DNA of 64,000 nt from Bacillota bacterium (GTDB taxonomy: Bacteria; Bacillota_E; RBS10-35; JAJYVN01): NCBI GenBank assembly GCA_021846605.1, contig JAJZWQ010000001.1, forward strand, positions 1 through 64,000, in the 5' to 3' direction. Shown here in pieces: positions 55,114 through 63,167 of this stretch. The notes below the pieces were generated by a model. The model did not search any database and had not been told where the DNA came from. It saw only the letters and a list, made by a program, of their open reading frames with translations. Both the position numbers and the translations under genes were made by a program. Each line of letters opens with the position of its first letter. Position 1 is the stretch's first letter.

Positions 55114-56016
55114 ATGGCGGTCCAGGGGGCGGTGGACAGCGGGATGCGCGCACGCCCCGGTCTCTGGCAGCGTGTGCTCGACCTGGCGGACATGGTGCGG
55201 CTGGAGGAGGTGCTGTTCTCGCTCCCCCTGGCCTTTGCCGGCGCCTTCCTGGGCGCGCGGGGCTGGCCCCCGGTCGCAACGGTGCCCTGGATCACCGCCG
55301 CCGTGGTGGGGGGCAAGGTGGGGGGCATGGCCTTCAACCGCCTGATCGACCGGGACATCGACGCCCAGCACCCCGAGACTGCCAACCGCCACCTCCCCGC
55401 CGGCCGCATCTCGCCGGCGACCGCGCTGATCATCGGCTGCATGGGGCTGGCCCTGTTGGCGGTGTCTGCCGTGGTGCTCAACCCGCTGTGCGCGCTGCTG
55501 CTTCCGGTGGTCATCGGTCTGGTGGTGGTGTATTCCTTCACCAAGCGCTGGGGGTGGGGCTGCCACTTCGCGCTGGCGGCCATCGGTTTCTTCCTGCCGT
55601 TTTCCGGCTGGATCGCCGTCACCGGCCGCCTGGAGCCCGGTGCCCTGGTCTTTGGGGCCGCCACGGGCCTCTGGTATGTCGGCTTCGACAGTCTCTACGC
55701 CCTGCGGGATGTGGCCTGGGACCGACGCCTGGGGGTCCATTCGCTGCCCGCCGACCTTGGGGTTGACGCCACGCTGCGCATCGCCCGCACGGCCCACGCC
55801 CTCTTCCTGGCGGCCCTGGCCTGGTTGGCGGCCAGCGAGCACCTGCCCTGGCCCTTCTGGACGGCGGGTGCCCTGGTCGGGGGCATCCTGCTCTGGCAGC
55901 ACGTGACCGTCACCCGCGCCCTGCGTCCGGTGGCCTTTGCCCGCTTCAACGCCGTGATCGCCTTCACGCTGTTGGTCGGCGCGATGGCCGGCGTGATCTT
56001 CGGGATCGGAGGCTGA
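55114..56016 (+). CDS. UbiA family prenyltransferase (likely menaquinone side-chain attachment)
   Basis: A 300-residue membrane prenyltransferase with about eight TM helices. The first Asp motif is NRLIDRDIDAQHPETANR (about residues 77-94) and the second is DSLYALRDVAWDRRLGVHS (about 193-211); both bind magnesium-pyrophosphate. It attaches a polyprenyl chain to an aromatic acid, here probably 1,4-dihydroxy-6-naphthoate in the futalosine pathway (MqnP role), given UbiD and UbiX homologues alongside; 4-hydroxybenzoate is the alternative substrate. ATG 55114 is chosen because GGGGGAGGAACCGGG precedes it; the upstream GTG 55072 lacks such a site. It lies 66 bp after ubiD and 3 bp before the HAD gene. 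Confidence 0.87.
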   Translation: MAVQGAVDSGMRARPGLWQRVLDLADMVRLEEVLFSLPLAFAGAFLGARGWPPVATVPWITAAVVGGKVGGMAFNRLIDRDIDAQHPETANRHLPAGRISPATALIIGCMGLALLAVSAVVLNPLCALLLPVVIGLVVVYSFTKRWGWGCHFALAAIGFFLPFSGWIAVTGRLEPGALVFGAATGLWYVGFDSLYALRDVAWDRRLGVHSLPADLGVDATLRIARTAHALFLAALAWLAASEHLPWPFWTAGALVGGILLWQHVTVTRALRPVAFARFNAVIAFTLLVGAMAGVIFGIGG

Positions 56017-56019
56017 GAC

Positions 56020-56796
56020 GTGAGCGCGGTCTTGCTCGACCTGGACGAGACGCTGATCCATGAACACGCCAGCACACAGGCGGCCTACGCGGCCACGGTG
56101 GCGGATGCCGCGGCGCTGCGAGGCTTTTCCCCCGCCGCCGTCATCGACGGCGTGCGCGCGGCCGCGGCACGCCTCTGGGCGGCCGGGCCGAGCGCCGCCC
56201 ACTGCCGTCGGATCGGCATCTCCTCCTGGGAAGGCCTGTGGGCTACCTTCGCGCTGGGGGACGACCCAGACACCGTCGCCCTGCGGGGGTTCGCCCCGGA
56301 TTTCCGACGTCGCGCGTGGCGGGAGGGGCTGGGGGCGGTCGGGATCGCTGACGAGGACCTGGTGGCGGACCTGGCCGAGCGCTTCGTCTGGGAACGGGGC
56401 CGCCGGCAGATCCCCTTCCCCGAGACCCTGGGCGTGCTGAGCGCCCTGCGGGGGGACGGCCACCGGCTGGTGCTGCTCACCAACGGGGACCGGGATCTGC
56501 AGCGCCGCAAGCTGGTCGGTGTGGGCCTGCTCCCGCTGTTGGACGGTGTGGTGATCTCGGGGGTGTTGGGCGTCGGCAAGCCGGAGCCGGCGATCTTCAC
56601 GCGCGCCCTGCGGGTGGCCGGGTCGCCCGCGGCGGACGCCGTCATGGTCGGGGACAGCGCCGAGCGGGACGTGGCCGGCGCGGCGGCGGCCGGCATCCGC
56701 GCGGTCTGGCTGGCGCGGGGGCGGGGCGACCCTCCGCCCGCGGCGGCCTGGCGCGTGCTCCCCGACCTCGGGGGCCTGCCCGCGGTGCTGCGCTAG
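56020..56796 (+). CDS. HAD superfamily hydrolase
   Basis: A 258-residue haloacid dehalogenase-type phosphatase. Motif I is LLDLDETLIHE with the nucleophile Asp (about residue 7), motif II is VLLTNGDRD, motif III is GKPEPAIF with the Lys, and motif IV is VMVGDSAERDVAGA. The cap between motifs I and II is helical (C1 type). Substrate is unknown. It lies between the prenyltransferase and ubiX genes with 3 bp upstream spacing, so it is in the same operon and may remove a phosphate from a quinone-pathway or isoprenoid intermediate, or be an unrelated passenger. GTG 56020. Confidence 0.85.
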   Translation: MSAVLLDLDETLIHEHASTQAAYAATVADAAALRGFSPAAVIDGVRAAAARLWAAGPSAAHCRRIGISSWEGLWATFALGDDPDTVALRGFAPDFRRRAWREGLGAVGIADEDLVADLAERFVWERGRRQIPFPETLGVLSALRGDGHRLVLLTNGDRDLQRRKLVGVGLLPLLDGVVISGVLGVGKPEPAIFTRALRVAGSPAADAVMVGDSAERDVAGAAAAGIRAVWLARGRGDPPPAAAWRVLPDLGGLPAVLR

Positions 56797-56835
56797 ATTC
56801 GTGCGGGCGGGTCCAAGATGTGGGGAGGGACGGGC

Positions 56836-57453
56836 TTGGGACGGTACGTGGTGGGGATCACCGGCGCCAGCGGCGCCGCCTATGGCCGGCGGCTGGTCGG
56901 CGTCCTCAGCCGGGCCGGACACCGCGTGGAACTGCTGATCACGGCGGCGGGCTTCACGGTCCTGGCCCAGGAGTTGGACTGGGACTCCTCGGTCTACGCG
57001 GGCGAGGGGGGGCTGGCGGCCCGGTGCGCGCGCTTCTTCCGCCCGTCGGGCGCCCCCGGCGAGGTGCGCCTGCACGCCATCCATGATGTGCTGGATGAAC
57101 TGGGGAGCGGTTCGCAGACCACGGACGGCACGGTCGTTGTGCCCTGCACCATGGGCCGCGTCAGCGCGTTCGCGGTCGGGCGTTCCCAGGACCTGCTCGA
57201 CCGCGCCGTGGACGTGACGCTCAAAGAGGGGCGCCCGCTGATCGTGGTGCCGCGCGAGACGCCGTTGTCCCTCATCCACCTGCGCAACCTCACCACCCTG
57301 GCAGAGGCCGGGGCGGTCGTGCTGCCCGCCATGCCGGGCTTCTACCATCGGCCCGCGGGGGTCGACGACCTCGTCGATTTCGTGGTCGCCCGCATCCTGT
57401 CGCGGATGGGCCTCTCGCAGGACCTGGTCGCCCCCTGGCAGCGGCCCGACTGA
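56836..57453 (+). CDS. ubiX: Flavin prenyltransferase UbiX
   Basis: A 205-residue UbiX that joins dimethylallyl phosphate to FMN, making the prenyl-FMN cofactor for UbiD. The FMN-binding GITGASGAAYG (about residues 6-16), VVVPCTMGRVSAFAVG (about 99) and LIVVPRETPLSLIHLRN (about 136) are characteristic, and MPGFYHRP closes the active site. TTG 56836 is preferred because GGGGAGGGACGGGC lies directly before it; ATG 56818 lacks a site. It closes the UbiD - UbiA - HAD - UbiX group, and its presence supports activity of the UbiD enzyme. Confidence 0.93.
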   Translation: MGRYVVGITGASGAAYGRRLVGVLSRAGHRVELLITAAGFTVLAQELDWDSSVYAGEGGLAARCARFFRPSGAPGEVRLHAIHDVLDELGSGSQTTDGTVVVPCTMGRVSAFAVGRSQDLLDRAVDVTLKEGRPLIVVPRETPLSLIHLRNLTTLAEAGAVVLPAMPGFYHRPAGVDDLVDFVVARILSRMGLSQDLVAPWQRPD

Positions 57454-57516
57454 GGCGCGTCCCCCCGGCGCCAATTCCCCACCTGCGCCATAGGCTGTCC
57501 GGAGGGGGGATGCGGC

Positions 57517-58689
57517 ATGAAGGCCGCACGTTCGTTCCGTCGGCGCCTCCTGGCGCCGATCACCGCGCCAGCACTGACGCCGGCGGCTCTGGCCGGTCTC
57601 TACGGGCTGCACGCGTTCTATCACCGCGGCCTGTACGGGCAGGGAGAGGACATCGCCTTCCTGGAGTTCACCCTCCCCAAGCCCCGCGACGATGCGTCCT
57701 TCTGGGCCCGATACAGCATGGCGCCGGCGCTCAACCGCCCCGCCTCGGCCCGCATCCTGCCCGGCGGACAGTCCCTCCCGGCCGACCTGGGGGAGACCGA
57801 CCTGGACCTGCAGTATGCCGGCGCGCTGGCGCCGGCCAGCCGTCTCTCCGCCTATGTGCTGGACGGTGGATCCACGCTCCCCGAGTTCATGTGCGCCGTG
57901 CGGCGCGGCCTGCGGGCCGCGGCGGCCGATGGCATCCGCATCGTGTCGGCGAGTCTGGGGGCAGGGGACCTGGCGGTGGCCGAGGTGGGTCCGGTGACCG
58001 ACAGCCTCACGGGGGAGTCCTGGCAGGACGCCACCGCGTTCGCCGCCGACCTGGACGCCTGGATCCGCACCCAGGGTATGCTCTGCTGTGTCGCCGCCGG
58101 TGACTCCGGGCTGTATAGCGGGCTCCCGCTGGACCCGCGGCCCCAGGCCAGCTGGCCGGCGACCCAGGGAGCGGTCGTGGCCGTGGGCGGCACGCAACTG
58201 GCCCTGCCGGCGGACCCGGAGTCGGGCGAGCAGGCCTGGGGCGGGCAGGTGGAAGACCCCGCCCTCCCGGGATACAGCGCGTCCAACACGCTGCCGCCGG
58301 CCTCGGGTGGAGGGGGCCCCAGCGCGTTTGTGGCCGCCCCGGCCAGGCAGGCCCCGCTGGGGTCGGCCTGGCGGTTGACGCCCGATGTGGCGGCCTTTGC
58401 CGGCCCTCTGCTCATCTGCGACCGCGGTGCGCAGGTGCCGGTCTGGGGGACCAGCGCGTCCGCCCCCATCCTGGCGGCGATCGCCGCCCTCTACCACCAG
58501 GCCTCCGGCCGGCTCCTGGATGCCGAACTGTTGTACGGTACGGCCCACGACATCGCCAGCGGCAACAACTACAACTCCACGCTGCTGGCCAGCGGCCTGC
58601 GGGAGTTCGCCGTGGCGGTGCCGGGCTTCGACACCTGCACCGGGGCCGGGTCCCCGGCCGCCGCGACCCTGCCCGGCCTGGCGGGCTGA
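57517..58689 (+). CDS. Sedolisin (S53)-like serine-carboxyl peptidase without prodomain
   Basis: A 390-residue protein made almost only of the S53 catalytic domain. The Glu-Asp pair is E93 and D97 in LGETDLDLQYAGALAP, the oxyanion Asp is D196 in AAGDSGLYSG, and the Ser is S313 in WGTSASAPILAAIAALY; the C-terminal calcium site is visible as DIASGNNYN and GFDTCTGAGSP. All catalytic residues are present. Family members are normally secreted with a 150-200 residue prodomain; here the catalytic fold begins at once (TPAALAGLYGLH at residue 21), with no signal peptide. It may act in the cytoplasm, use another export route, or have lost regulation. Sedolisins work at acid pH, consistent with an acidic habitat. 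ATG 57517 follows GGAGGGGGG. Confidence 0.85.
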   Translation: MKAARSFRRRLLAPITAPALTPAALAGLYGLHAFYHRGLYGQGEDIAFLEFTLPKPRDDASFWARYSMAPALNRPASARILPGGQSLPADLGETDLDLQYAGALAPASRLSAYVLDGGSTLPEFMCAVRRGLRAAAADGIRIVSASLGAGDLAVAEVGPVTDSLTGESWQDATAFAADLDAWIRTQGMLCCVAAGDSGLYSGLPLDPRPQASWPATQGAVVAVGGTQLALPADPESGEQAWGGQVEDPALPGYSASNTLPPASGGGGPSAFVAAPARQAPLGSAWRLTPDVAAFAGPLLICDRGAQVPVWGTSASAPILAAIAALYHQASGRLLDAELLYGTAHDIASGNNYNSTLLASGLREFAVAVPGFDTCTGAGSPAAATLPGLAG

Positions 58690-58983
58690 CCTGGGCGGGC
58701 CGGCAGGGGCCGCGACGGCGACCCCGCCCGGGATCCGGCGCCGCCCAGGCGCAGGTGTGGTGGGACGCCTGGCCGGCCACCTCCCGGGGGGCGGCTCGAC
58801 TCCTCGGCGCTCTCCCGTCCGAGGTGCGGTCACGCTGACGGCCGACATGGACGTGGCCGAGGGCACCCCGGCCGGTGGGGCCCACCCTGCCCCTCACGGG
58901 TTCACCCGGTCCCCGTACCGACCTGCGCCGCGGCCGCGCAGCATGTAAGCTGGGGCGGAGAGCGGGCGCCGAGGGGGCGAGGC

Positions 58984-60366
58984 ATGGGGGGTTCGGAGGG
59001 GGCGGGGCGCGTGGACCTCGCCTGGTTGCCCCCAGACGTCGCGGCCCTGGCCGGCCGCCTGCGGGCGGCGGGCCATACCGCCTTCCTGGTGGGGGGCGCC
59101 GTCCGCGACCGCATGCTGGGCAGGACCCCGGCCGACTACGACCTGACCACGACGGCCCGCCCGGCCCAGGTGCTCGCCCTGTTCCCGGGGGCCGTCGCCG
59201 ACGACGCCGCCTTCGGCCGCGTCAAGGTGGCCGGGGTGGACGTCCTCACGCTGCGCCGCGAGGCCGAATACCGCGATCGGCGCCGGCCCAGCCAGGTACG
59301 CTTCACGCGGAGCGTGCGCGCCGACCTCGCCCGTCGCGACTTCACGGTCAACGCCATGGCCGTGGACTTGGCGGACGGAACCCTGGTGGACCCCTGGGGC
59401 GGCCTGCGCGACCTGGATCTGGGCATCCTGCGCACCGTCGGCCCGCCGGAACGCCGCTTCGCCGAGGACGCCCTGCGCGTGTTGCGCGCGGTCCGGCTGC
59501 GTGCCCAACTCGGCCTGTCCTACCACCCCCGGTTGGCCGCGGCGCTCAGCAGCGCCTCGCCCCTGCTGGAGGCTCTGTCGGCGGAGCGCGTGCGGGACGA
59601 GGTGGGCCTGGCGCTGGTGGCGCCGGGGTGCGGGGGGGCCCTGCGGGACCTCCAGCGGCACGCCCTCCTGGGCGCGGTGCTCCCCGAGTGCCTGCCCATG
59701 GTCGGGTGCCCTCAGCGCAGCCCGATGCACTGGTGCGACGTTTGGGAACACAGCGTGCAGGCCGCCGCGGCGGTGGCGCCCCGGCTGCACCTGCGCTGGG
59801 CCGCGCTGCTGCACGATGCAGGCAAGCCGTCCTGCCTGACATGGGGGCCGGATGGCGCCACGCGCTTCTATGGGCACGCGCCGGTGGGTGCCCAGATGGC
59901 GGGGAGGATCTTGCGTCGGCTGCGGATGCCCGAGCGCGTGGTCGCCCGCGTGGTCGTCCTGGTGGCCCACCACATGTTCAGCTACGGGCCCGAGACCAAG
60001 CCGGGCGCGGCGCGGCGCCTGCTCCTCGCCTTGGGCGCCGAGGGCGTGGACGACCTCCTGGAACTGCGGCGCGCGGACCGTCAGGCATCCCTCTGGGGCC
60101 AGGGGTACGGTCCCGAGGGGGAGCGACTGCTGGCCCACCGGTGGGCCAGCGCCGCTGCCGGGGAACGGTTGCGTCTGGCGGACCTTGCCGTGGGTGGCCA
60201 CGATGTGATGGAGGCGCTGGGCCTGGCGCCCGGCCCGGCAGTGGGACACGCCCTGCGCGCGCTGCACCGCCTTGTGCTGGACGACGCGTTGCCCAACGAC
60301 CGGGCCACCTTGCTGGGACGCCTGGCGGCGGGGCCCCTGCCGGCGGATCCCCCGGAGCCGGGCTGA
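58984..60366 (+). CDS. cca: CCA tRNA nucleotidyltransferase / poly(A) polymerase family with HD domain
   Basis: A 460-residue class II nucleotidyltransferase. The head has the GG loop FLVGGAVRDRMLGR (about residue 38) and the metal-binding DYDLTT (about 56-61), then RRDFTVNAMAVDL (about 118) and ERRFAEDALRVLRAVRLRAQ (about 158). An HD domain follows (ALLHDAGKPSCLTWG about 278; VAHHMFSYGPETK about 328). It adds CCA to tRNA or, in species with split activities, only part of it; the HD form in Bacillota often has full activity. ATG 58984 follows a GAGGGGGCGAGGC site. No signal or operon link is evident; the lpd-like gene follows after 50 bp. The 294-bp gap before it has no gene. Confidence 0.92.
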   Translation: MGGSEGAGRVDLAWLPPDVAALAGRLRAAGHTAFLVGGAVRDRMLGRTPADYDLTTTARPAQVLALFPGAVADDAAFGRVKVAGVDVLTLRREAEYRDRRRPSQVRFTRSVRADLARRDFTVNAMAVDLADGTLVDPWGGLRDLDLGILRTVGPPERRFAEDALRVLRAVRLRAQLGLSYHPRLAAALSSASPLLEALSAERVRDEVGLALVAPGCGGALRDLQRHALLGAVLPECLPMVGCPQRSPMHWCDVWEHSVQAAAAVAPRLHLRWAALLHDAGKPSCLTWGPDGATRFYGHAPVGAQMAGRILRRLRMPERVVARVVVLVAHHMFSYGPETKPGAARRLLLALGAEGVDDLLELRRADRQASLWGQGYGPEGERLLAHRWASAAAGERLRLADLAVGGHDVMEALGLAPGPAVGHALRALHRLVLDDALPNDRATLLGRLAAGPLPADPPEPG

Positions 60367-60416
60367 AGGCGCGGGGGGGGCGGCGGGCGCAATCTCTGGA
60401 CAGGGGGTGGACGCGG

Positions 60417-61820
60417 GTGCCGGAGGCGGTCGTGATCGGTGGCGGCCCGGGGGGATACGCCGCCGCCATTGGTTTGGCGGAGGCGGGGGTGCGTGTCCGG
60501 TTGGTGGAGGAGGGTCTGGTCGGCGGGACCTGCCTGCATCGGGGGTGCATCCCCACCAAGTCCCTGCTGGAGGCGGCCCGCCTGGCCAGGGCGCTGCCGC
60601 GGGCGGCGGAGTTCGGGCTGACGCTGCCGCCCGGCGAGGTCGCCGTGGACTGGCCGACCCTGCGGCGGCGCCAGGAACGGGTGGTGGCCCGGCTGACCGA
60701 CGGGGTGGGGCAACTCCTGCGTGCCCACGGGGTCGAGGTGGTGCGCGGCCGGGGCCGGCTGGTCCCCGGCGGGGCGGTGCCGCAGGTGCGGGTCGACGGG
60801 CCCGACGCCCGCGAACTCGCCACGGACGCAATCGTCCTGGCGCCGGGATCGCGTCCCGGGCGTCCGCCGGTTCCGGGGCTGGAGCAGCCGGGCGTCGTGG
60901 ACAGCGACGGGCTCCTGCGGGACCCCGTCCAGCCGCGACGTCTGGCCGTGCTGGGCGCGGGCGCGGTGGGCTGCGAGTTCGCCTCCGCCTACGCCGCCCT
61001 GGGTACGGAGGTGACCCTGCTGGAGGCCCTACCCCAGGTGCTGCCGGGCGCGGATCCCGAGGTCTCCCGGCGGCTGGAGGCGGCGTTGCGCCGCCAGGGC
61101 ATCACCGTGCTGACGGGGGTCCGGGTGCAGGAGGTGGCGGCGGGGCTGTCCATCTGCGGGGAGGGGGGCCAGGGCGCCTTGGAACGCGGCGCCGACCGCC
61201 TGCTGGTGGCCACGGGCCGGGTGCCGGCGACCGCCGGGCTGGGCGTGGAGGAGGTGGGGGGCATGCTGGGGCCACACGGCGCGATCGCGGTGGACGCCGA
61301 CCTGCGCTGCGCGGGGCTGTCCGGCGTCTGGGCCCTGGGGGACGCCATCGGTGCTCCCGGCCTGGCCCACGCGGCCTTCGCGCAGGCCGAGCGCGCCGTC
61401 GCCGGGATCCTGGGGCGCCCGCTCCCGGGGGTGCTCCCCGTTCCCCATCCCGTGTATACCCTGACCGAGGTGGCCTGGGTGGGGATGGACGAGCGGGCCG
61501 CCCGCGCCGCCGGCCTGGAGCCTGTGGCCGCGCGCATGCCGTACGCCGCGCTGGGACGGGCGGTGGTGGCCGGCGACACCGACGGTTTCTGCAAGGTGGT
61601 GGCTGCCGAGGGCCGCGTGCTGGGCGTCCACCTGATCGGCCCCCACGCCACCGAGTTGATTGGCGCCGGGGTGATCGCCGTGGCGCAGCGCCTGCCCCTG
61701 ACCGCGCTGGCCTCCCTGCCGCTGCCCCACCCGACCCTGTCTGAAGGGCTGGGCGAAGCGGCCCTTCTGCTCCTGGGCAGCCCCCGCCACATGCCTCCGG
61801 CGGCGGGAGCCCGCACTTGA
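60417..61820 (+). CDS. lpd: Dihydrolipoamide dehydrogenase-like flavoprotein
   Basis: A 467-residue pyridine nucleotide-disulfide oxidoreductase. FAD site: VVIGGGPGGYAAAIGLAEAG at the N-terminus. Redox cysteines: GGTCLHRGCIPTKSLLEAA (about residue 39), spaced as in E3. NAD site: LAVLGAGAVGCEFASAYAAL (about 178). Second FAD motif: GVWALGDAIGAPGLAHAAFA (about 303). The catalytic His-Glu pair lies in LPHPTLSEGLGEA. It likely reoxidises lipoyl groups of 2-oxoacid dehydrogenases or the glycine cleavage system; none of those genes is next to it. GTG 60417 is chosen because homology begins there, after GGGGGTGG. The upstream frame is not coding. Its last bases overlap the -35 of the fur-family promoter. 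Confidence 0.9.
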   Translation: MPEAVVIGGGPGGYAAAIGLAEAGVRVRLVEEGLVGGTCLHRGCIPTKSLLEAARLARALPRAAEFGLTLPPGEVAVDWPTLRRRQERVVARLTDGVGQLLRAHGVEVVRGRGRLVPGGAVPQVRVDGPDARELATDAIVLAPGSRPGRPPVPGLEQPGVVDSDGLLRDPVQPRRLAVLGAGAVGCEFASAYAALGTEVTLLEALPQVLPGADPEVSRRLEAALRRQGITVLTGVRVQEVAAGLSICGEGGQGALERGADRLLVATGRVPATAGLGVEEVGGMLGPHGAIAVDADLRCAGLSGVWALGDAIGAPGLAHAAFAQAERAVAGILGRPLPGVLPVPHPVYTLTEVAWVGMDERAARAAGLEPVAARMPYAALGRAVVAGDTDGFCKVVAAEGRVLGVHLIGPHATELIGAGVIAVAQRLPLTALASLPLPHPTLSEGLGEAALLLLGSPRHMPPAAGART

Positions 61821-61844
61821 CTGTATTTGGCGGTTATCTATAAT
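61817..61844 (+). promoter_or_regulatory. Promoter of the Fur-family regulator gene
   Basis: TTGACT (61817-61822), 16 bp, TATAAT (61839-61844). It overlaps the stop of the lpd gene. TATCT at 61836-61840 and AGATA at 61851-61855 form a short inverted repeat around the -10 that could be a self-regulatory site; this is a guess. Confidence 0.75.
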
Positions 61845-61883
61845 GGCTACAGATACGGTCCTGATACAGATTGGAGGTGGGTC

Positions 61884-62342
61884 ATGCAGTCCGTGGAGGA
61901 CTTGGTCGCCAACGTGCGCGCGCGCGGTGGCAAGGTGACGCCGCAGCGGGTGCTCATCTACCGCGAATTGGTCGGGGACACCAGCCACCCGACCGCCGAG
62001 CAGGTGCACGGGCGCCTGGTGCGTGCGCTGCCGCACCTGTCCCTGACGACCGTGTACACCACGCTGAACGACCTGGCCGAGGCTGGCGAGGTCCGCCGTT
62101 TCACGGCCGGGGACGGCCAGGTGCATTACGATCCGGACACCCGGCCGCACGCCGAGATGATCTGTGTGCGCTGTCAGCGGATCTGGGACGCTCCGGCGCC
62201 GTATGGCGCGGAGGCCATCCCCCCAGTGATCGACGACTTCCGGGTGCTGACGCGGACCGAACTGTTCCACGGTGTGTGCGCCGAGTGTGCACGGACGCTG
62301 GAGACCACGGGCGGGGAGGATCCCAACGATGGCCGAAGCTGA
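61884..62342 (+). CDS. Fur/PerR family metal-responsive regulator
   Basis: A 152-residue Fur superfamily repressor. A winged helix occupies the first 80 residues (VTPQRVLIYRELVGDTSHPT; TTVYTTLNDLAEAGEV). The metal and dimer domain contains HYDPDTRPHAEMICVRCQR and GVCAEC, so the structural zinc CxxC pairs are complete. Whether it is Fur, PerR or Zur cannot be settled from the sequence alone; the next gene is an iron exporter-like protein, so iron or peroxide is the likely signal. ATG 61884 follows TTGGAGGTGGGTC. The stop overlaps the start of the exporter by 14 bp. A good promoter and a candidate operator precede it. Confidence 0.92.
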   Translation: MQSVEDLVANVRARGGKVTPQRVLIYRELVGDTSHPTAEQVHGRLVRALPHLSLTTVYTTLNDLAEAGEVRRFTAGDGQVHYDPDTRPHAEMICVRCQRIWDAPAPYGAEAIPPVIDDFRVLTRTELFHGVCAECARTLETTGGEDPNDGRS

Positions 62343-62856
62343 AGCGGAACCCGAGGTACGCGCCCCGAGCGCCGTCAAACCCGAGCACGTCTTCCTGCTG
62401 CAGGTGGTACAACCTGGGCTGGCCGGCCTGATGGACGGCTCGGTCTCGACGCTGGCACCGGTGTTCGCCACCGCGTTTGCCACGCACCACTCCCATACGG
62501 CGTTCCTGGTCGGTGTGGCGGCGGCGGTCGGCGCGGGCATCAGCATGGCCTTTGCCGAGGGGCTGTCCGACGACGGCCAGTTGACGGGGCGCGGCAACCC
62601 GCTGGGCCGCGGCGCCATCATCGGGCTCATGACCTTTGCCGGCGGCATCGGCCACGCCCTGCCGTTCCTGTTCCCCAGCCTGCATACGGCGCTGCTGGTG
62701 GCCTACTTCGTGGTGGCCGTCGAACTGGGGGCCATCGCCTGGATCCGGAACCGCTACTTCGGGACGAGCATGCTGCTGTCCGTGGTGCAGGTGGTGATCG
62801 GTGGCGCCCTGGTCTTCGGTGCCGGCGTGTTCATCGGCACCCGCGTGGGAGGCTAG
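62329..62856 (+). CDS. VIT/CCC1-type iron exporter related to the membrane domain of MbfA
   Basis: A 175-residue membrane protein that matches the C-terminal VIT domain of MbfA: LQVVQPGLAGLMDGSVSTLA then GVAAAVGAGISMAFAEGLSD near residue 65, and MTFAGGIGHALPFLFPS. MbfA proteins export iron and have a ferritin-like N-terminal domain; that domain is absent here, leaving a 30-residue acidic N-terminus. The conserved Met/Gly/Ser pattern and the acidic pore residues are kept. Co-occurrence with a Fur-family gene, overlapping by 14 bp, suggests iron-overload defence. It ends 2 bp before repeat copy B. Confidence 0.85.
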   Translation: MAEAEAEPEVRAPSAVKPEHVFLLQVVQPGLAGLMDGSVSTLAPVFATAFATHHSHTAFLVGVAAAVGAGISMAFAEGLSDDGQLTGRGNPLGRGAIIGLMTFAGGIGHALPFLFPSLHTALLVAYFVVAVELGAIAWIRNRYFGTSMLLSVVQVVIGGALVFGAGVFIGTRVGG

Positions 62857-62858
62857 CC

Positions 62859-63167
62859 GTCAGGACCCCACGGCTCCAGGCGGGGGCTTGCAGCTACCGG
62901 ATCGTGCTGCGATAGTCCGCGCCTGACTGCGGCCCGACGTATAGCGGGGCTGGCAAGGGAGGTGACGCTGATGTCCGAAACGGTTTCCGGCAAGCCGGTG
63001 CCTTTGGACAACGCCGATCTCCCGCATGTTCCGCGAACGGTTTACGCGTCGACGGATGCTTGGGCGCAACGCCATACGTTCGATTTTCAAGGTGCGCACA
63101 GGGGAGGGAACGCGCGGCTCAGCCCCCGGCTAAAGCCGGGGGTATCAGACGGCCGCGCGGAGTCTTG
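62859..63167 (+). mobile_element. HEARO-like (IscB/IsrB omega-RNA type) stand-alone element, copy B
   Basis: The second copy of the repeat described at 3652-3981, 309 bp. It begins GTCAGGACCCCACGGCT, contains the same inner sequence (TTGCAGCTACCGGATCGTGC; GGCAAGCCGGTGCCTTTGG), and ends with the perfect stem-loop CCCCCGGCT-AA-AGCCGGGGG (63122-63141), then TATCAGACGGCCGCGCGGAG, and finally ATGA at 63168, whose ATG starts acpS. In copy B the 3-prime stem is fully paired, where copy A has one mismatch. The upstream flank reads GTGGGAGGCTAGCC; without the element, GGGAGG would sit at ribosome-binding distance from the acpS ATG. The same naming caution applies as for copy A. Confidence 0.6.

Noticed and set aside
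53386..58866. A very long open frame on the minus strand opposite ubiD-ubiA-ubiX and the sedolisin gene
   Set aside because: It is Arg/Gly/Pro-rich with no domain, runs across several well-supported plus-strand genes, and results from scarce stops at high GC.
62859..63167. A riboswitch controlling acpS and the GH2 gene
   Set aside because: The two genes share no pathway, and the pattern of repeat ends at ATGA with terminal stem-loops fits an inserted element better. A regulatory side effect remains possible.
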